Shown piece after piece: positions 30,469-37,788 of a stretch of DNA of 37,875 nt. The DNA is from a virus. The stretch spans positions 1-37,875 of the IMG/VR virus record IMGVR_UViG_3300048839_000451; one strand, given 5' to 3'. The position numbers were made by a program, and so were the translations under genes. The notes beneath the pieces were generated by a model. The model saw only the letters and a program-made list of their open reading frames with translations. It searched no databases and was not told the DNA's origin. How positions within the stretch are numbered: the first letter of the stretch is position 1; every line of letters begins with the position of its first letter.

Positions 30469-30761
30469 AAAACTTCCTCCGCGAATGTGCCGACGCCGGA
30501 CTGTGCAGAATGTGGCCGTGGCTCATCGTCGCTGTTGTCACGCTCGCTGCGATCTACGTGATCGCGCCGCAGCAAGTGTCGGTCGTGTTGGCGAAATTCA
30601 ATTTGCTAGCGCTCGGCGCGTGGCTCGGCTATTGGGTGGACCGCATCGCGTTCCCGTACGCGCGTCCTCACGAAGCGAAGCCGGCTCATGTTGACGTGGC
30701 GCAGCTACGGCGCGCTCTCATCATTGCCGCGGCAATGGTTGCGATGGCGCTTGCGCTATGA
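30465..30761 (+). CDS. Putative holin
   Basis: A 98-residue protein with two or three hydrophobic segments: MWPWLIVAVVTLAAIYVIAP (~16-35), LLALGAWLGYWVDRIAFPYA (~47-66) and ALIIAAAMVAMALAL at the C-terminus (~84-98). The GYWxDR stretch recalls a putative holin family in proteobacterial phages. Location before the lytic enzyme and spanins supports the role. It would form the inner-membrane hole that releases or triggers the lytic enzyme. Confidence 0.78.
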   Translation: MKNFLRECADAGLCRMWPWLIVAVVTLAAIYVIAPQQVSVVLAKFNLLALGAWLGYWVDRIAFPYARPHEAKPAHVDVAQLRRALIIAAAMVAMALAL

Positions 30762-30967
30762 AGCACATCTACGTTCTAGAGGTGTACCAGGGCCGAGGGC
30801 GCGGGTGGTACTGGCGCATGAAATCCGGCAACGGGCTTACGATCGCCGACGGTGCCGAAGGTTACTCGACCGCGAGCAATGCGATGCGTGCCGCACGACG
30901 ACTCGTCGAGATCATGCGCGAAGTCGGAGCCGGAACGATTGGAGTTGATATCCGAACCGTGGAGTGA
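30758..30967 (+). CDS. DUF1508 (YegP-like) small protein
   Basis: A 69-residue protein with the DUF1508 core: YVLEVYQGRGRGWYWRMKSG, NGLTIADGAEGYSTASNAMR and AARRLVEIMREV. The family folds as a small beta-beta-beta-alpha unit of unknown role, usually chromosomal. Here it sits between holin and transglycosylase, with four-base overlaps to the holin. Confidence 0.8.
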   Translation: MKHIYVLEVYQGRGRGWYWRMKSGNGLTIADGAEGYSTASNAMRAARRLVEIMREVGAGTIGVDIRTVE

Positions 30968-30975
30968 GGTGCGCG

Positions 30976-31659
30976 ATGGACTGGCACATGATCTATCTGA
31001 TGCGCTCTCGGATGCGGATGCGTGCGCTGCGTGTGCGCGTGTGGCCGCACTTCCTTGCCGGCATGGTCGCGGCGATGATTGTCGTGATTCTGCTCGCCGG
31101 CACCGCGCTCGCGCAGGAGATCCCGCGCGACGCTTACGAACATCGGCGCGACCTGATGCGCTCGTGGCGGCATGTGTGGGGGCTGACCGCGCCGACTTCT
31201 ACGGCGGCCGCGCAGATTCACCAGGAGTCGGCATGGCGACCGGATGCACGGTCGTTTGCCGGCGCGCAGGGACTTGCGCAATTCATGCCGCGCACCGCGG
31301 ACTGGATAGGCGCGATTGATCCGGAGCTATCCGCGCCCGCGCCCTACGACCCGCGCTGGGCGCTGCGTGCGCAGGCGCGTTACATGCGTCATCTGTATGA
31401 GCGCATAGCCGGCGCGCTCGACGATTGCGAGCGCATGGCGTTTGCGCTCTCCGCGTACAACGGCGGGCTTGGCTGGGTGCAGCGTCGCCGAGCGGCAGCA
31501 CCCGATCCGAGCCGATGTATCGACGCGGCTTGCACGATCAATCCGGGGATCACCGCTGGAAACCAGCGGGAAAACGAACGGTATAGCTGGCGCATCCTGG
31601 TGTTGATCGAGCCGGTCTATTACGCGCACGGCTGGGGGCCGGCAACATGCCTAGCCTGA
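30976..31659 (+). CDS. Exported lytic transglycosylase (endolysin)
   Basis: A 227-residue SLT-type lysozyme. A basic N-terminus (~1-24) and hydrophobic segment FLAGMVAAMIVVILLAGTAL (~26-45) are followed by ALA-QE, a likely signal peptidase I site, so it may be secreted or act as a membrane-tethered SAR-like enzyme. The catalytic Glu is in IHQESAWRPD (E84), with GAQGLAQFMPRTADWIG and ALSAYNGGLGWVQ completing the goose-type lysozyme pattern. It cleaves glycan strands during lysis. ATG 30976 is preferred over GTG 30964 for its GAGG site. Confidence 0.88.
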   Translation: MDWHMIYLMRSRMRMRALRVRVWPHFLAGMVAAMIVVILLAGTALAQEIPRDAYEHRRDLMRSWRHVWGLTAPTSTAAAQIHQESAWRPDARSFAGAQGLAQFMPRTADWIGAIDPELSAPAPYDPRWALRAQARYMRHLYERIAGALDDCERMAFALSAYNGGLGWVQRRRAAAPDPSRCIDAACTINPGITAGNQRENERYSWRILVLIEPVYYAHGWGPATCLA

Positions 31660-32222
31660 TTGCCCTGCTAGTCGCCGTGATCGTCGCTGCCGGCGGCGCG
31701 TGGTACATGCGCGCGACCGGCGACACGGCCGGCTACGAGCGCCGCGGCCTCGAATGCCGGGCCGAGCTCGCCGCGATCGACCGCGAGCGAGTCGCCGCCG
31801 AGCGCGAGGCGCAGTCGTGGCGCGAACGAGGCCGCACGCTCGCGGACCAGTTGGCAGCGCAGGCGGAAGAACACCGCGCGGCGCTCGCGGAAACGAGTAG
31901 GAGGATGCGAGATGAAATTGATCGACGCGCGCGTGCGCATCGTGTTGCTCTCGACGGCGCTCTTGTCCGCCTGCTCAACGAGCGGGCCGTCATTCGTGAG
32001 CGGACCGGCGACGATCGTGCGCCCGGCACCGCCGCCCCCGAGTCTGCTTCAACCGATGCCGCCGCTCCCGCTGCTGGTGATCGACCTGCCGGAGGGGGCG
32101 CGTCCGAGCGATCGGTAGCGCGCTGGATCGCTACGGCGGGCGAGATGTACGAAACCTGTAGGACACGGCTCCATGCGTTACAGGGCTGGGCGCGCGGAGT
32201 CTCCACCTCGACAGCCGACTAG
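31647..32222 (+). CDS. Rz-like inner-membrane spanin
   Basis: A 191-residue i-spanin with an N-terminal transmembrane anchor (LIALLVAVIVAAGGAWYMRA, ~4-23) followed by a long periplasmic coiled coil (RVAAEREAQSWRERGRTLAD; AALAETSRRMRDEIDRRARA), a Pro/Ala-rich hinge (~125-150) and a C-terminal helix. The o-spanin gene is entirely nested in another frame. The pair fuses inner and outer membranes in the last lysis step. ATG 31647 overlaps the transglycosylase stop by 13 bases. Confidence 0.88.
   Translation: MPSLIALLVAVIVAAGGAWYMRATGDTAGYERRGLECRAELAAIDRERVAAEREAQSWRERGRTLADQLAAQAEEHRAALAETSRRMRDEIDRRARAHRVALDGALVRLLNERAVIRERTGDDRAPGTAAPESASTDAAAPAAGDRPAGGGASERSVARWIATAGEMYETCRTRLHALQGWARGVSTSTAD
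31912..32118 (+). CDS. Rz1-like outer-membrane lipoprotein spanin, nested in Rz
   Basis: A 68-residue prolipoprotein encoded entirely within the Rz gene in another frame. Signal peptide ~1-20 ends in the lipobox LLSAC (lipidated C21). The ~48-residue mature part is Pro-rich (RPAPPPPSLLQPMPPLPLL), as in lambda Rz1. A GGAGGATGCGAG site precedes ATG 31912. It sorts to the outer membrane and partners with Rz. Confidence 0.93.
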   Translation: MKLIDARVRIVLLSTALLSACSTSGPSFVSGPATIVRPAPPPPSLLQPMPPLPLLVIDLPEGARPSDR

Positions 32223-32231
32223 GAGACAGCA

Positions 32232-32624
32232 ATGACGTATGTAGCAGCAGGCGCGGCGCAAACCGCGTACATCCACGTAAATGGCAACGGCGATTATCGA
32301 TTGCTCCCATTTGCTGCCGCGAGCATGGGCCAGCCTGGGATGATGGCAGTGATCTGCGCACTGTCTGGCGCGCCGTCGATCATTACCGCGACGATGGCCA
32401 CCAATGGGCGCGTGACGTTGCGACGCACGTATCCATTGCACGCATGGAAACCTCCGGCGACCGCGAGGATCATAACGAAGGCGTATACGTGGCGCGACCA
32501 GATGTCGTCGCTCGTGATCGAAGTTCGCGACCACAGCAAGGCCGGGTGCACTCTGCGTATTAGCGGCGTGCCGGAGTTCGTCGCCGCTCCCGGACTGCCC
32601 GGCGAGCCTGGCACTACGCAATGA
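32232..32624 (+). CDS. Hypothetical late protein with collagen-like end
   Basis: A 130-residue beta-rich protein (AQTAYIHVNGNGDYRLLPFA; TATMATNGRVTLRRTY) ending in a short collagen-like GLPGEPG stretch. A GGAGA site precedes ATG 32232. Its position after lysis genes suggests a decoration or accessory late protein, but there is no family match. It overlaps the next gene by four bases. Confidence 0.68.
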   Translation: MTYVAAGAAQTAYIHVNGNGDYRLLPFAAASMGQPGMMAVICALSGAPSIITATMATNGRVTLRRTYPLHAWKPPATARIITKAYTWRDQMSSLVIEVRDHSKAGCTLRISGVPEFVAAPGLPGEPGTTQ

Positions 32625-32932
32625 GCGGGGCGCTCAAGCAACTCGCGGCGCGCCTTGGTGGGCGCGTCGCTCAACCAATGCCGGCCGAGCCGGCGCAACA
32701 GGGGAACAGCATGGATAAGCGTTTTTCAGTCGAGATCGGCGGGTTCCGCTACGGTCCCGAGGGCGGGCCGATGGACCGCGCCGAGATGCCGGCGTATCGC
32801 CTCAACGGAATCGACGAGGCGCAGTTGCTGGCTATCGAGGGCTTGGTACTGCGGCATTGGGGCGCGATGATGCAGGAACTTTATCAACTCACCGCGGGCG
32901 CGGCGGCGGCGAAGGGCAAGGCCAAACGCTGA
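32621..32932 (+). CDS. Hypothetical late protein (103 aa)
   Basis: A 103-residue protein with an Ala/Gly/Pro N-terminus (~1-30) and a C-terminal domain starting at MDKRFSVEIGGFRYGPEGGP. The helix AQLLAIEGLVLRHWGAMMQE lies at ~67-86 and the tail (AAAAKGKAKR) is basic. An internal ATG at 32711 with GGGGA upstream could start a 73-residue form and may be the true start. No recognised function. Confidence 0.65.
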   Translation: MSGALKQLAARLGGRVAQPMPAEPAQQGNSMDKRFSVEIGGFRYGPEGGPMDRAEMPAYRLNGIDEAQLLAIEGLVLRHWGAMMQELYQLTAGAAAAKGKAKR

Positions 32933-33084
32933 TGTGGTGGCGCCCCGGCGCGTCGTCGGCATGGCATTGGCTCGCTGATGTTGAAGCCATGCTGATCGAC
33001 TGGCTTGTGTGGCTCGGTCTGGTTGCCGTCGCTGTCGTCGGCGCTCTTGCAATAGCCGCGATGTTTGCGAGTGACCAGGATTGA
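32932..33084 (+). CDS. Small membrane protein (50 aa)
   Basis: A 50-residue protein with one transmembrane segment (WLVWLGLVAVAVVGALAIAA, ~24-43) and a short cytoplasmic or periplasmic acidic tail (SDQD). ATG 32932 overlaps the previous stop (TGATG). At the end of the late operon it could be an antiholin or unrelated; no family is recognised. Confidence 0.6.
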   Translation: MWWRPGASSAWHWLADVEAMLIDWLVWLGLVAVAVVGALAIAAMFASDQD

Positions 33085-33087
33085 GCG

Positions 33088-33342
33088 GTGGCCCTGCACG
33101 CCGACTCGATTGTCGAGACGCTGAGGCTGCAGGACGGCGCAACGTATCGGTGGGGTGAGCCATACGTCGCCGTTTTAACGGTTTCGTGGGCCGGCGATGT
33201 GGCGTACCTGAGCGGGCTACACGGCAGGATCACGCGCGCCCGCTGGCGAGAGATTCACGACTATCTAGTCGGTGCCGGCGCGGTACGCGCAGAGTGTGTG
33301 CGCCGTGGGCGGGAGCGAACATACGCCCGCCGGGCACGCTAA
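33088..33342 (+). CDS. Hypothetical protein, last gene of the late operon
   Basis: An 84-residue protein from GTG 33088. After a beta segment (SIVETLRLQDGATYRWGEPY) comes a helical basic C-terminus GRITRARWREIHDYLVGAGA ... RRGRERTYARRAR. Its 3' end (33299-33339) is repeated imperfectly at 33459-33498. A strong terminator follows. Function unknown. Confidence 0.65.
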   Translation: MALHADSIVETLRLQDGATYRWGEPYVAVLTVSWAGDVAYLSGLHGRITRARWREIHDYLVGAGAVRAECVRRGRERTYARRAR

Positions 33343-33387
33343 CCGAGTCTCCTCACTCTGCGCGACGCCATACTCGCGCGGAGTTTC

Positions 33388-33412
33388 CCCCGCCGCGAGG
33401 CGGGGCTTTTTT
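33388..33412 (+). terminator. Intrinsic terminator ending the late operon
   Basis: CCCCGCC (33388-33394) pairs perfectly with GGCGGGG (33399-33405) around a GCGA tetraloop, then C and six T. There is no A run on the left side, so it works only for rightward transcription. It insulates the late operon from the opposing minus-strand genes. Confidence 0.92.
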
Positions 33413-33429
33413 CGTTGCCTGTCCCGGAA

Positions 33430-33500
33430 TCAGTCACCGTAGCCGCGCAGGTCGTCATGCGCCGTGGCGCAAGCGCACATACGCCCGCAGGGCGCATTGC
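33430..33500. other. Degenerate gene remnants between convergent operons
   Basis: Two decayed copies lie here. 33459-33498 resembles the 3' end of the last late gene (33299-33339), keeping the RTYARRA codons on the plus strand. 33430-33457 resembles the 3' end of the partial gene at 37789, preserving a DLxxYGD-stop on the minus strand. No complete gene fits, and the rest of 33343-33499 holds only the terminator. Confidence 0.55.
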
Positions 33501-33925
33501 TAGGGCCGCGATCGAGCACTGTTAATCGCGCGCCGCGTAAATCGGTTCGCCTTAGCCTCGTTGGTCGTGTCAGCCGGGCCATCTGGCCCCGGGAACAACG
33601 CCCGGTAGGCATCGCGGCCGGCGTAGGTCGCGGCCTGCCATCCGTCATCGCTCTTCACCATAATCTGCGCGGCCAGCCCGCGCCGCACCAGCGCGTCGCG
33701 GCCCTGCTTGCTTGGCACGTCGCCATCCCACAACGGGCCTTGCTCAACCAGTGCAATCAGCGTGTCTTTCTCGGCGCCAGTCAAAATCGGTCGGCGATCC
33801 GGTGCCTTGATCGCATCGCGCAGCCGGTCGAGTTCGTCAAGCAGGGCGCGCATGTCATCGTCGTGGATCGACGGATCGGCCAGCGCCGCCCGAATCTGCT
33901 CGATTGCGCGGTCTGTGTAGGTCAT
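33500..33925 (-). CDS. Hypothetical phage protein
   Basis: A 141-residue protein with a helical N-terminus (AIEQIRAALADPSIHDDDMR ... LLDELDRLRDAI). A small conserved domain at ~50-112 has LIALVEQGPLWDGDVPSKQG, RDALVRRGLAA and GWQAATYAGRDAYRALF, a pattern seen repeatedly in phage hypothetical proteins and perhaps wHTH-like. ATG 33925 overlaps the upstream stop. It ends the minus-strand operon. Confidence 0.7.
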   Translation of the reverse strand: MTYTDRAIEQIRAALADPSIHDDDMRALLDELDRLRDAIKAPDRRPILTGAEKDTLIALVEQGPLWDGDVPSKQGRDALVRRGLAAQIMVKSDDGWQAATYAGRDAYRALFPGPDGPADTTNEAKANRFTRRAINSARSRP

Positions 33926-34617
33926 TTCCGCTCCTTTGCTGCGGCGCGATCCAACCGCTCGATCTCGGCGATGATCAGCGCACCGGCTTTGACGAGATCG
34001 CGCCGCCTATCTGTGCCGGCTCGCGCGGTCCACCCTTCCGGCAGCATCGCGGCGCCTAGTGTGCGGCCGTAGCCGGTGCTGGTGGCGTCCCATTCCCTCG
34101 CGCCGTCTGGCATAGCGTAGAAGGTCGCTAAAGCAGCGATTTCTCCGAGCGCATGATCGTCGTCATGCTCGGCCGTCCACCCCTCGACCTCGACCTGCCG
34201 GCGTCGCTCGGCGAGTACGTCGATTGCGGCTTGTGTCTGCTCAACGCTCATTCGCTGCGCTTGTGCAGTCTGAGAAGCGATGTGCCGAGCCGCCGCGTTA
34301 GGATTTCCGTCCGGGTAAGCCCCTGCAACCATCCGGGTCGCACGCTGCTGGCGCATCAGTTCGCCGAGACTCACTTGCTGTGCAGCCGTTTCGTCGCTCA
34401 TCGGTTGCGGCAGGTGCAAGTCAGTGGCATGGCTATTCAACCCCTCGCGCAGCCGGTCGATCTCGGCGCGCAGCCGGTCGATTTCGGCGCGCAGTTGTTC
34501 GATCTCGGTATCCGCCGCCCAATAACAGGCATTCCATCCGTCCCGGTAGTAGGGTCCGACGTGGCTTGCGTCAGGGTGAAACGGCGCATACTCACGGCCA
34601 ATTTTCCAGTGGATCAT
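33922..34617 (-). CDS. Hypothetical phage protein with coiled-coil heptads
   Basis: A 231-residue protein. The N-terminus (~1-35) contains a YYRDGWNACY module. A coiled coil follows whose heptad EIDRLRA is repeated at DNA level (21-bp units near 34450-34495). The C-terminal half (~125-225) has VLAERRRQVEVEGWTAEHDD, HALGEIAALATFYAMP and DLVKAGALIIAEIERLDRA, a conserved phage protein module of unknown function. Overlaps both neighbours by four bases. Confidence 0.75.
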   Translation of the reverse strand: MIHWKIGREYAPFHPDASHVGPYYRDGWNACYWAADTEIEQLRAEIDRLRAEIDRLREGLNSHATDLHLPQPMSDETAAQQVSLGELMRQQRATRMVAGAYPDGNPNAAARHIASQTAQAQRMSVEQTQAAIDVLAERRRQVEVEGWTAEHDDDHALGEIAALATFYAMPDGAREWDATSTGYGRTLGAAMLPEGWTARAGTDRRRDLVKAGALIIAEIERLDRAAAKERK

Positions 34618-35039
34618 TCCTTCCCCCTCGCTGCGTAGATAGTTGCATCAAGCGGTTCCCATCGTGCACGCATCCGTTTGATGGCCGCAGGAGGCACGTT
34701 ATGCACGTTCGGCCAATCGCCGGTCGCCTCGATCACGCGCAGCGACGCGCCGCACCGTCGCGCCATATCAGCATACGGTCGCATTTCGATGTTGCGAGTG
34801 AACGTGTTCGCAACCACGACAGAGCATCCGGCTTCAAGTGCCGCTTCTGCGGCGCGTTGGCACCAGTCGTGCGCGCGCTGCAACCACGCCGAGTTGTAGA
34901 AATAGAAACCGTTGACCGTGAAGTACATGTCCGCTTCGACGTGCGCATGAGTCGTCCTCATCGCCCGAGCAAGCGTCGACTTTCCGCTGCCAGGCAGGCC
35001 GCGAATCAGTACGAGTTCAGGCATGATGGTTGCGATCAT
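34614..35039 (-). CDS. P-loop AAA/kinase-like protein
   Basis: A 141-residue small kinase-like NTPase with Walker A GLPGSGKSTLARAM (~14-27), a nucleotide-binding aspartate in VEADMYF, a lid-like region (AHDWCQRAAEAALEAGCSVV) and VVANTFTRNIEMRPY. Similar short ATPases resemble the polynucleotide-kinase/N4BP2-like group. Substrate is uncertain: RNA or DNA end repair are possibilities. ATG 35039 overlaps the upstream stop, while ATG 35024 gives a tighter start. Confidence 0.82.
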   Translation of the reverse strand: MIATIMPELVLIRGLPGSGKSTLARAMRTTHAHVEADMYFTVNGFYFYNSAWLQRAHDWCQRAAEAALEAGCSVVVANTFTRNIEMRPYADMARRCGASLRVIEATGDWPNVHNVPPAAIKRMRARWEPLDATIYAARGKE

Positions 35040-35332
35040 TTGTTGCTCAGACCGTTCAGAGTGCGTTTCAGGTCATCAGGGAACGGGCTGTTATCTGCCG
35101 CGAGCGGGTCAACATACGGCACGGGCAGATCATTGGTTGCTCGACGGACGACGCGCACTCGATAACCTTCGCCGTCGCAGGTGAAGATATAACTTGACGA
35201 TGCCGCGCCGCGACGAATGGCGGCGTCTATAGCCTCGCGCAACGCCCGCAAGGCGGCCTCGTCGCCAACGATGTGCGCATCGTCATGCCACAAGTGCTGT
35301 GCATAGATGTGTAAGTACCCTGACGCACTCAC
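35036..35332 (-). CDS. Hypothetical phage protein (98 aa)
   Basis: A 98-residue protein from GTG 35332 (GTGA overlap). The N-terminus YLHIYAQHLWHDDAHIVGDE and ALRALREAIDAAI are followed by SSSYIFTCDGEGYRVRVVRR, then a C-terminal acidic/polar tail. It looks like a small alpha/beta protein, but no family can be named. Confidence 0.65.
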   Translation of the reverse strand: MSASGYLHIYAQHLWHDDAHIVGDEAALRALREAIDAAIRRGAASSSYIFTCDGEGYRVRVVRRATNDLPVPYVDPLAADNSPFPDDLKRTLNGLSNK

Positions 35333-35505
35333 GGCCGCATCCTCGCGAGCGCGTCGGCCAGCGAACCGGCGCCGAACAGCCAGCCGTCGGCCGCGACGAT
35401 GCACAGCGCAACGAATGAGATCGAGCCGAGGACCAGGAGCAGGCTGCCCAGCATCTGCATCGCGCTGTCGCCGCGGTAGTTGCGGCGTCGATAGAACGTA
35501 GTCAT
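35329..35505 (-). CDS. Small membrane protein (58 aa)
   Basis: A 58-residue protein with a basic N-terminus (FYRRRNYRGD) and one transmembrane segment (LGSLLLVLGSISFVALCIVA, ~19-38). ATG 35505 overlaps the methyltransferase stop (ATGA), with GGGGGTGAT upstream. Function unknown. Confidence 0.65.
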   Translation of the reverse strand: MTTFYRRRNYRGDSAMQMLGSLLLVLGSISFVALCIVAADGWLFGAGSLADALARMRP

Positions 35506-36716
35506 ATCACCCCCTTGATCTGTTGGCCGATCCATAGCATCACAGGCACGGCCATGCTGTTGCCGATAGCCGTGTATCGCGGGCCGCCGGGGCATTGTTC
35601 GGCGGGTTTCTCGCGCCACGGGATCGCGGTCCAATCGTCCGGGAAGCCCTGTAGACGCTCGCATTCGCGAGGTGTCAGTCGTCGCACTGCGGTCCGATGC
35701 GCGGCAATCGGCGCCGCCCGCGTTCGATCCGCGCTCGTCGCCAGGGGCCTTGCTGTGTCGCATTCCTCATAGCCGCCGCCCTTGTAGTCGTCGGCCATGA
35801 AGGCCACCGGCACGATCGGCGTCCCTCTCCCCGTTCCGTCCTCGCTGGCGTCAAAGCCTTCGCCGCGCCGGGTGTGGGCGACATAGGTTTCACTATCGGC
35901 ACGATGCGATGACTGTGCTTGGCCGCGCAGGGTGTGGGCTATCAGGCTGCAGCACTCATCGCCCGCCGGTCCGCCGGTTCCCTTCGCCCACTTGCTGCTC
36001 ACGGTGCCCGAGAGGCGACCGCCGTCAGGGCCGCCGCCAGCGATTCCGGTAGCGCCTTCCCCCGCTTCGCGGCGCGGCGCAGAATCCCCGCGCAGGCTGT
36101 CGCGCTCAAGAAGTATCGGCGGTCGATTTGACCAGTTTCCAAAATCTGCGAGAGCGAACACACGGACCCGCCGTTGCGCCACGTTGAAGAACTGTGCATC
36201 CAGAGTTGCCCACTCGCACAACGCTTCCGGGCCGATTGCAAAACCGGCATTTCTCCAGCCGTCTCGCGGTACGTCAAACTCGGTCCCAACCATTTCTCCA
36301 ACCACGGCAGCAAAGTCTCGGCCCTTGTTGCTTGAGTAGAGCCCAGGGACGTTCTCGATGAGCAAATATCGAAGTCCACAGTGCTTTCGTGCCCACTGAA
36401 CAATTCGCATTGCATTGAAGAAAAGTCCGCTTCGAGTTGTCGATCCATCTTCATTTCTCAGTCCTGCGCGTTTGCCGGCAACCGAAAGGTCTTGACATGG
36501 AAACCCACCAACGATCAAGTCGATGTGACCGAGAGCAGAGACCTGGCTTTCTGTGATCTTCGTGACATCACCAAGATGCGGCACGCTCGGCCTATGGTGG
36601 GATGTGACCGCAATCGGGAACCTCTCAATTTCCGAAACGCCGACGCACTCCCACCCAAGCGGCTCCCACGCCACGCTCGCCGCGCCAATCCCGTCAAACA
36701 GGGAGAGGTATCGCAT
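35502..36716 (-). CDS. C5 cytosine DNA methyltransferase
   Basis: A 404-residue m5C methylase. Motif I is LSLFDGIGAASVAW (~4-17), motif IV is GGFPCQDLSVAGKRAG with catalytic Cys (C74), motif VI is ENVPGL, and motif VIII is QRRVRVFAL. Motifs IX-X are RRLTPRECERLQGFPDDW and AIGNSMAVPV. The region ~195-335, Gly/Ser-rich with GEGFDASEDGTGRGTPIVPV, is the target recognition domain. ATG 36716 is chosen for the GGAG five bases upstream. No nuclease gene is adjacent, so it likely protects phage DNA from host restriction rather than forming a restriction-modification pair. Confidence 0.93.
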   Translation of the reverse strand: MRYLSLFDGIGAASVAWEPLGWECVGVSEIERFPIAVTSHHRPSVPHLGDVTKITESQVSALGHIDLIVGGFPCQDLSVAGKRAGLRNEDGSTTRSGLFFNAMRIVQWARKHCGLRYLLIENVPGLYSSNKGRDFAAVVGEMVGTEFDVPRDGWRNAGFAIGPEALCEWATLDAQFFNVAQRRVRVFALADFGNWSNRPPILLERDSLRGDSAPRREAGEGATGIAGGGPDGGRLSGTVSSKWAKGTGGPAGDECCSLIAHTLRGQAQSSHRADSETYVAHTRRGEGFDASEDGTGRGTPIVPVAFMADDYKGGGYEECDTARPLATSADRTRAAPIAAHRTAVRRLTPRECERLQGFPDDWTAIPWREKPAEQCPGGPRYTAIGNSMAVPVMLWIGQQIKGVI

Positions 36717-37030
36717 CACTGCTCCTTTCCGAGATATGCAAGTTCTGCCGCTGCGCGCACGATGGCGCGGCGCACGGCGGCCTGTCGGTCGTTGCCGTAG
36801 TCCTCGCGCACACCCGACCCGAACAAGCCAGTTGCGCGCACGACTTTCTCGTGGTGATCCGTCACCACATACCCGTCGATCGCGACCAGCAACCGAAGTG
36901 CGTCACCGTCGTCGTCGAGCGGGTTCCATCCCGACAGGAACCCATCCCACCAAGACTCGGACTGGTCAAAATCCGGGTGGATATGGAGAACAGCGCGGGC
37001 CGCGCGCTTCAACAGTTCGCGGTCAGTCAT
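36716..37030 (-). CDS. Hypothetical phage protein (104 aa)
   Basis: A 104-residue protein starting MTDRELLKRAARAVLHIHPD, with WWDGFLSGWNPLDDDGDALR and LVAIDGYVVTDHHE, then a helical end AAVRRAIVRAAAELAYLGKE. This "TDRELLxxAA...WNPLxDDGDA" layout is common in phage accessory proteins of unknown function. ATG 37030 overlaps the upstream stop by eight bases and follows GGAGAG. Confidence 0.75.
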   Translation of the reverse strand: MTDRELLKRAARAVLHIHPDFDQSESWWDGFLSGWNPLDDDGDALRLLVAIDGYVVTDHHEKVVRATGLFGSGVREDYGNDRQAAVRRAIVRAAAELAYLGKEQ

Positions 37031-37301
37031 ATCCGCTCTCCTGCATCGCTGCGTCAATAGCAGCGTCAACGTCGTTCCACGTTTCAAAGTCACAATGGAA
37101 CTTGATGTACTTATCGCCTAGTGGCTTTTCGTGCACTGCGTTCTCGCGCAGCCACCGATACCGCTCGGCATCGGCGCGCAGCCGTTCAATCTCAGCGTCT
37201 AGCCGTTCAATCTCATCAGCCGCTGTCTGAACGTAGTCAGTGCCGTTCTGCGCATACAACGCGCGCAGCGTTGCGCATAGAAACGTGTGGTCAATCCTCA
37301 T
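37023..37301 (-). CDS. Hypothetical phage protein with coiled coil (92 aa)
   Basis: A 92-residue protein (MRIDHTFLCATLRALYAQNG) with a coiled-coil (~28-48; EIERLDAEIERLRADAERYR) followed by the conserved RYRWLREN and a C-terminal domain (KFHCDFETWNDVDAAIDAAM). Its first 13 codons are identical to the frame at 1-41. ATG 37301 overlaps the paralogue B stop (ATGA). The RYRWLRE segment is widespread in phage accessory proteins; function unknown. Confidence 0.75.
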   Translation of the reverse strand: MRIDHTFLCATLRALYAQNGTDYVQTAADEIERLDAEIERLRADAERYRWLRENAVHEKPLGDKYIKFHCDFETWNDVDAAIDAAMQESGYD

Positions 37302-37380
37302 GCATCCTCCGAGCAGAACATCTCGACGAACAGCGTGCGCTGCCAGTCGCGCTCGGCGAAGTAGGCGGCTTCCGATTCCG
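37261..37380. repeat. 120-bp perfect direct repeat, copy 2
   Basis: Identical to 1-120, including the coding end of the Ala-rich gene and the start of its downstream gene. After the repeat, the two loci diverge sharply in the Ala-rich coding region. Confidence 0.95.
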
Positions 37381-37765
37381 ATTCCGCCTCCAGCACCGCA
37401 ACTGCCGCTTCCTCGGCCAAATAGGCCGCCGTTTCCGCCGCCGCTTCTTCCGCCTCCTTCGCCAAATAGGCCGCTGCCATTTTCGCCTTCACGGCCCAAT
37501 AAGTCGCGGTCTCTGCGGACACTCCAGTCTGATGCTCGACGTGCTGCGCGCAGCGCGCCGCAAACTCGGCGACCCTCGTGAGCGGCACGTCCGATGCACG
37601 CAGGCACCAAAGCGCGTCGGCGAAGCCGTTACTGTCGAGCACCATAGCCAGCGTCAGTTGTTCATCGTCAGCCTTGATCTTCCCAAGTTCACGAAGCAAT
37701 TTTTCCCAGCCGTCCGCGCACGGCTGATGCTCACGGATCCGGCAAAGAGTCGTCATCGCTTTCAT
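37298..37765 (-). CDS. Ala-rich phage hypothetical protein, paralogue B
   Basis: A 155-residue paralogue of the protein at 38-544. The N-terminus (TTLCRIREHQPCADGWEKLL) and ALWCLRASDVP align with the other copy. The Ala/Glu-rich middle (~90-130; AAETAAYLAEEAAVAVLEAE) differs strongly, and the last 25 residues are identical. ATG 37765 follows GAGG. Function unknown. Whether both copies coexist or are alternative versions of one locus depends on the topology. Confidence 0.75.
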   Translation of the reverse strand: MKAMTTLCRIREHQPCADGWEKLLRELGKIKADDEQLTLAMVLDSNGFADALWCLRASDVPLTRVAEFAARCAQHVEHQTGVSAETATYWAVKAKMAAAYLAKEAEEAAAETAAYLAEEAAVAVLEAESESEAAYFAERDWQRTLFVEMFCSEDA

Positions 37766-37788
37766 CGCTCATCCTCGATCAGCGCGCG

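Noticed and set aside
33186-33503. 105-residue plus-strand frame across the late terminator
   Set aside because: It reads through the terminator hairpin and overlaps a better frame; only the decayed gene-end repeat is of interest.
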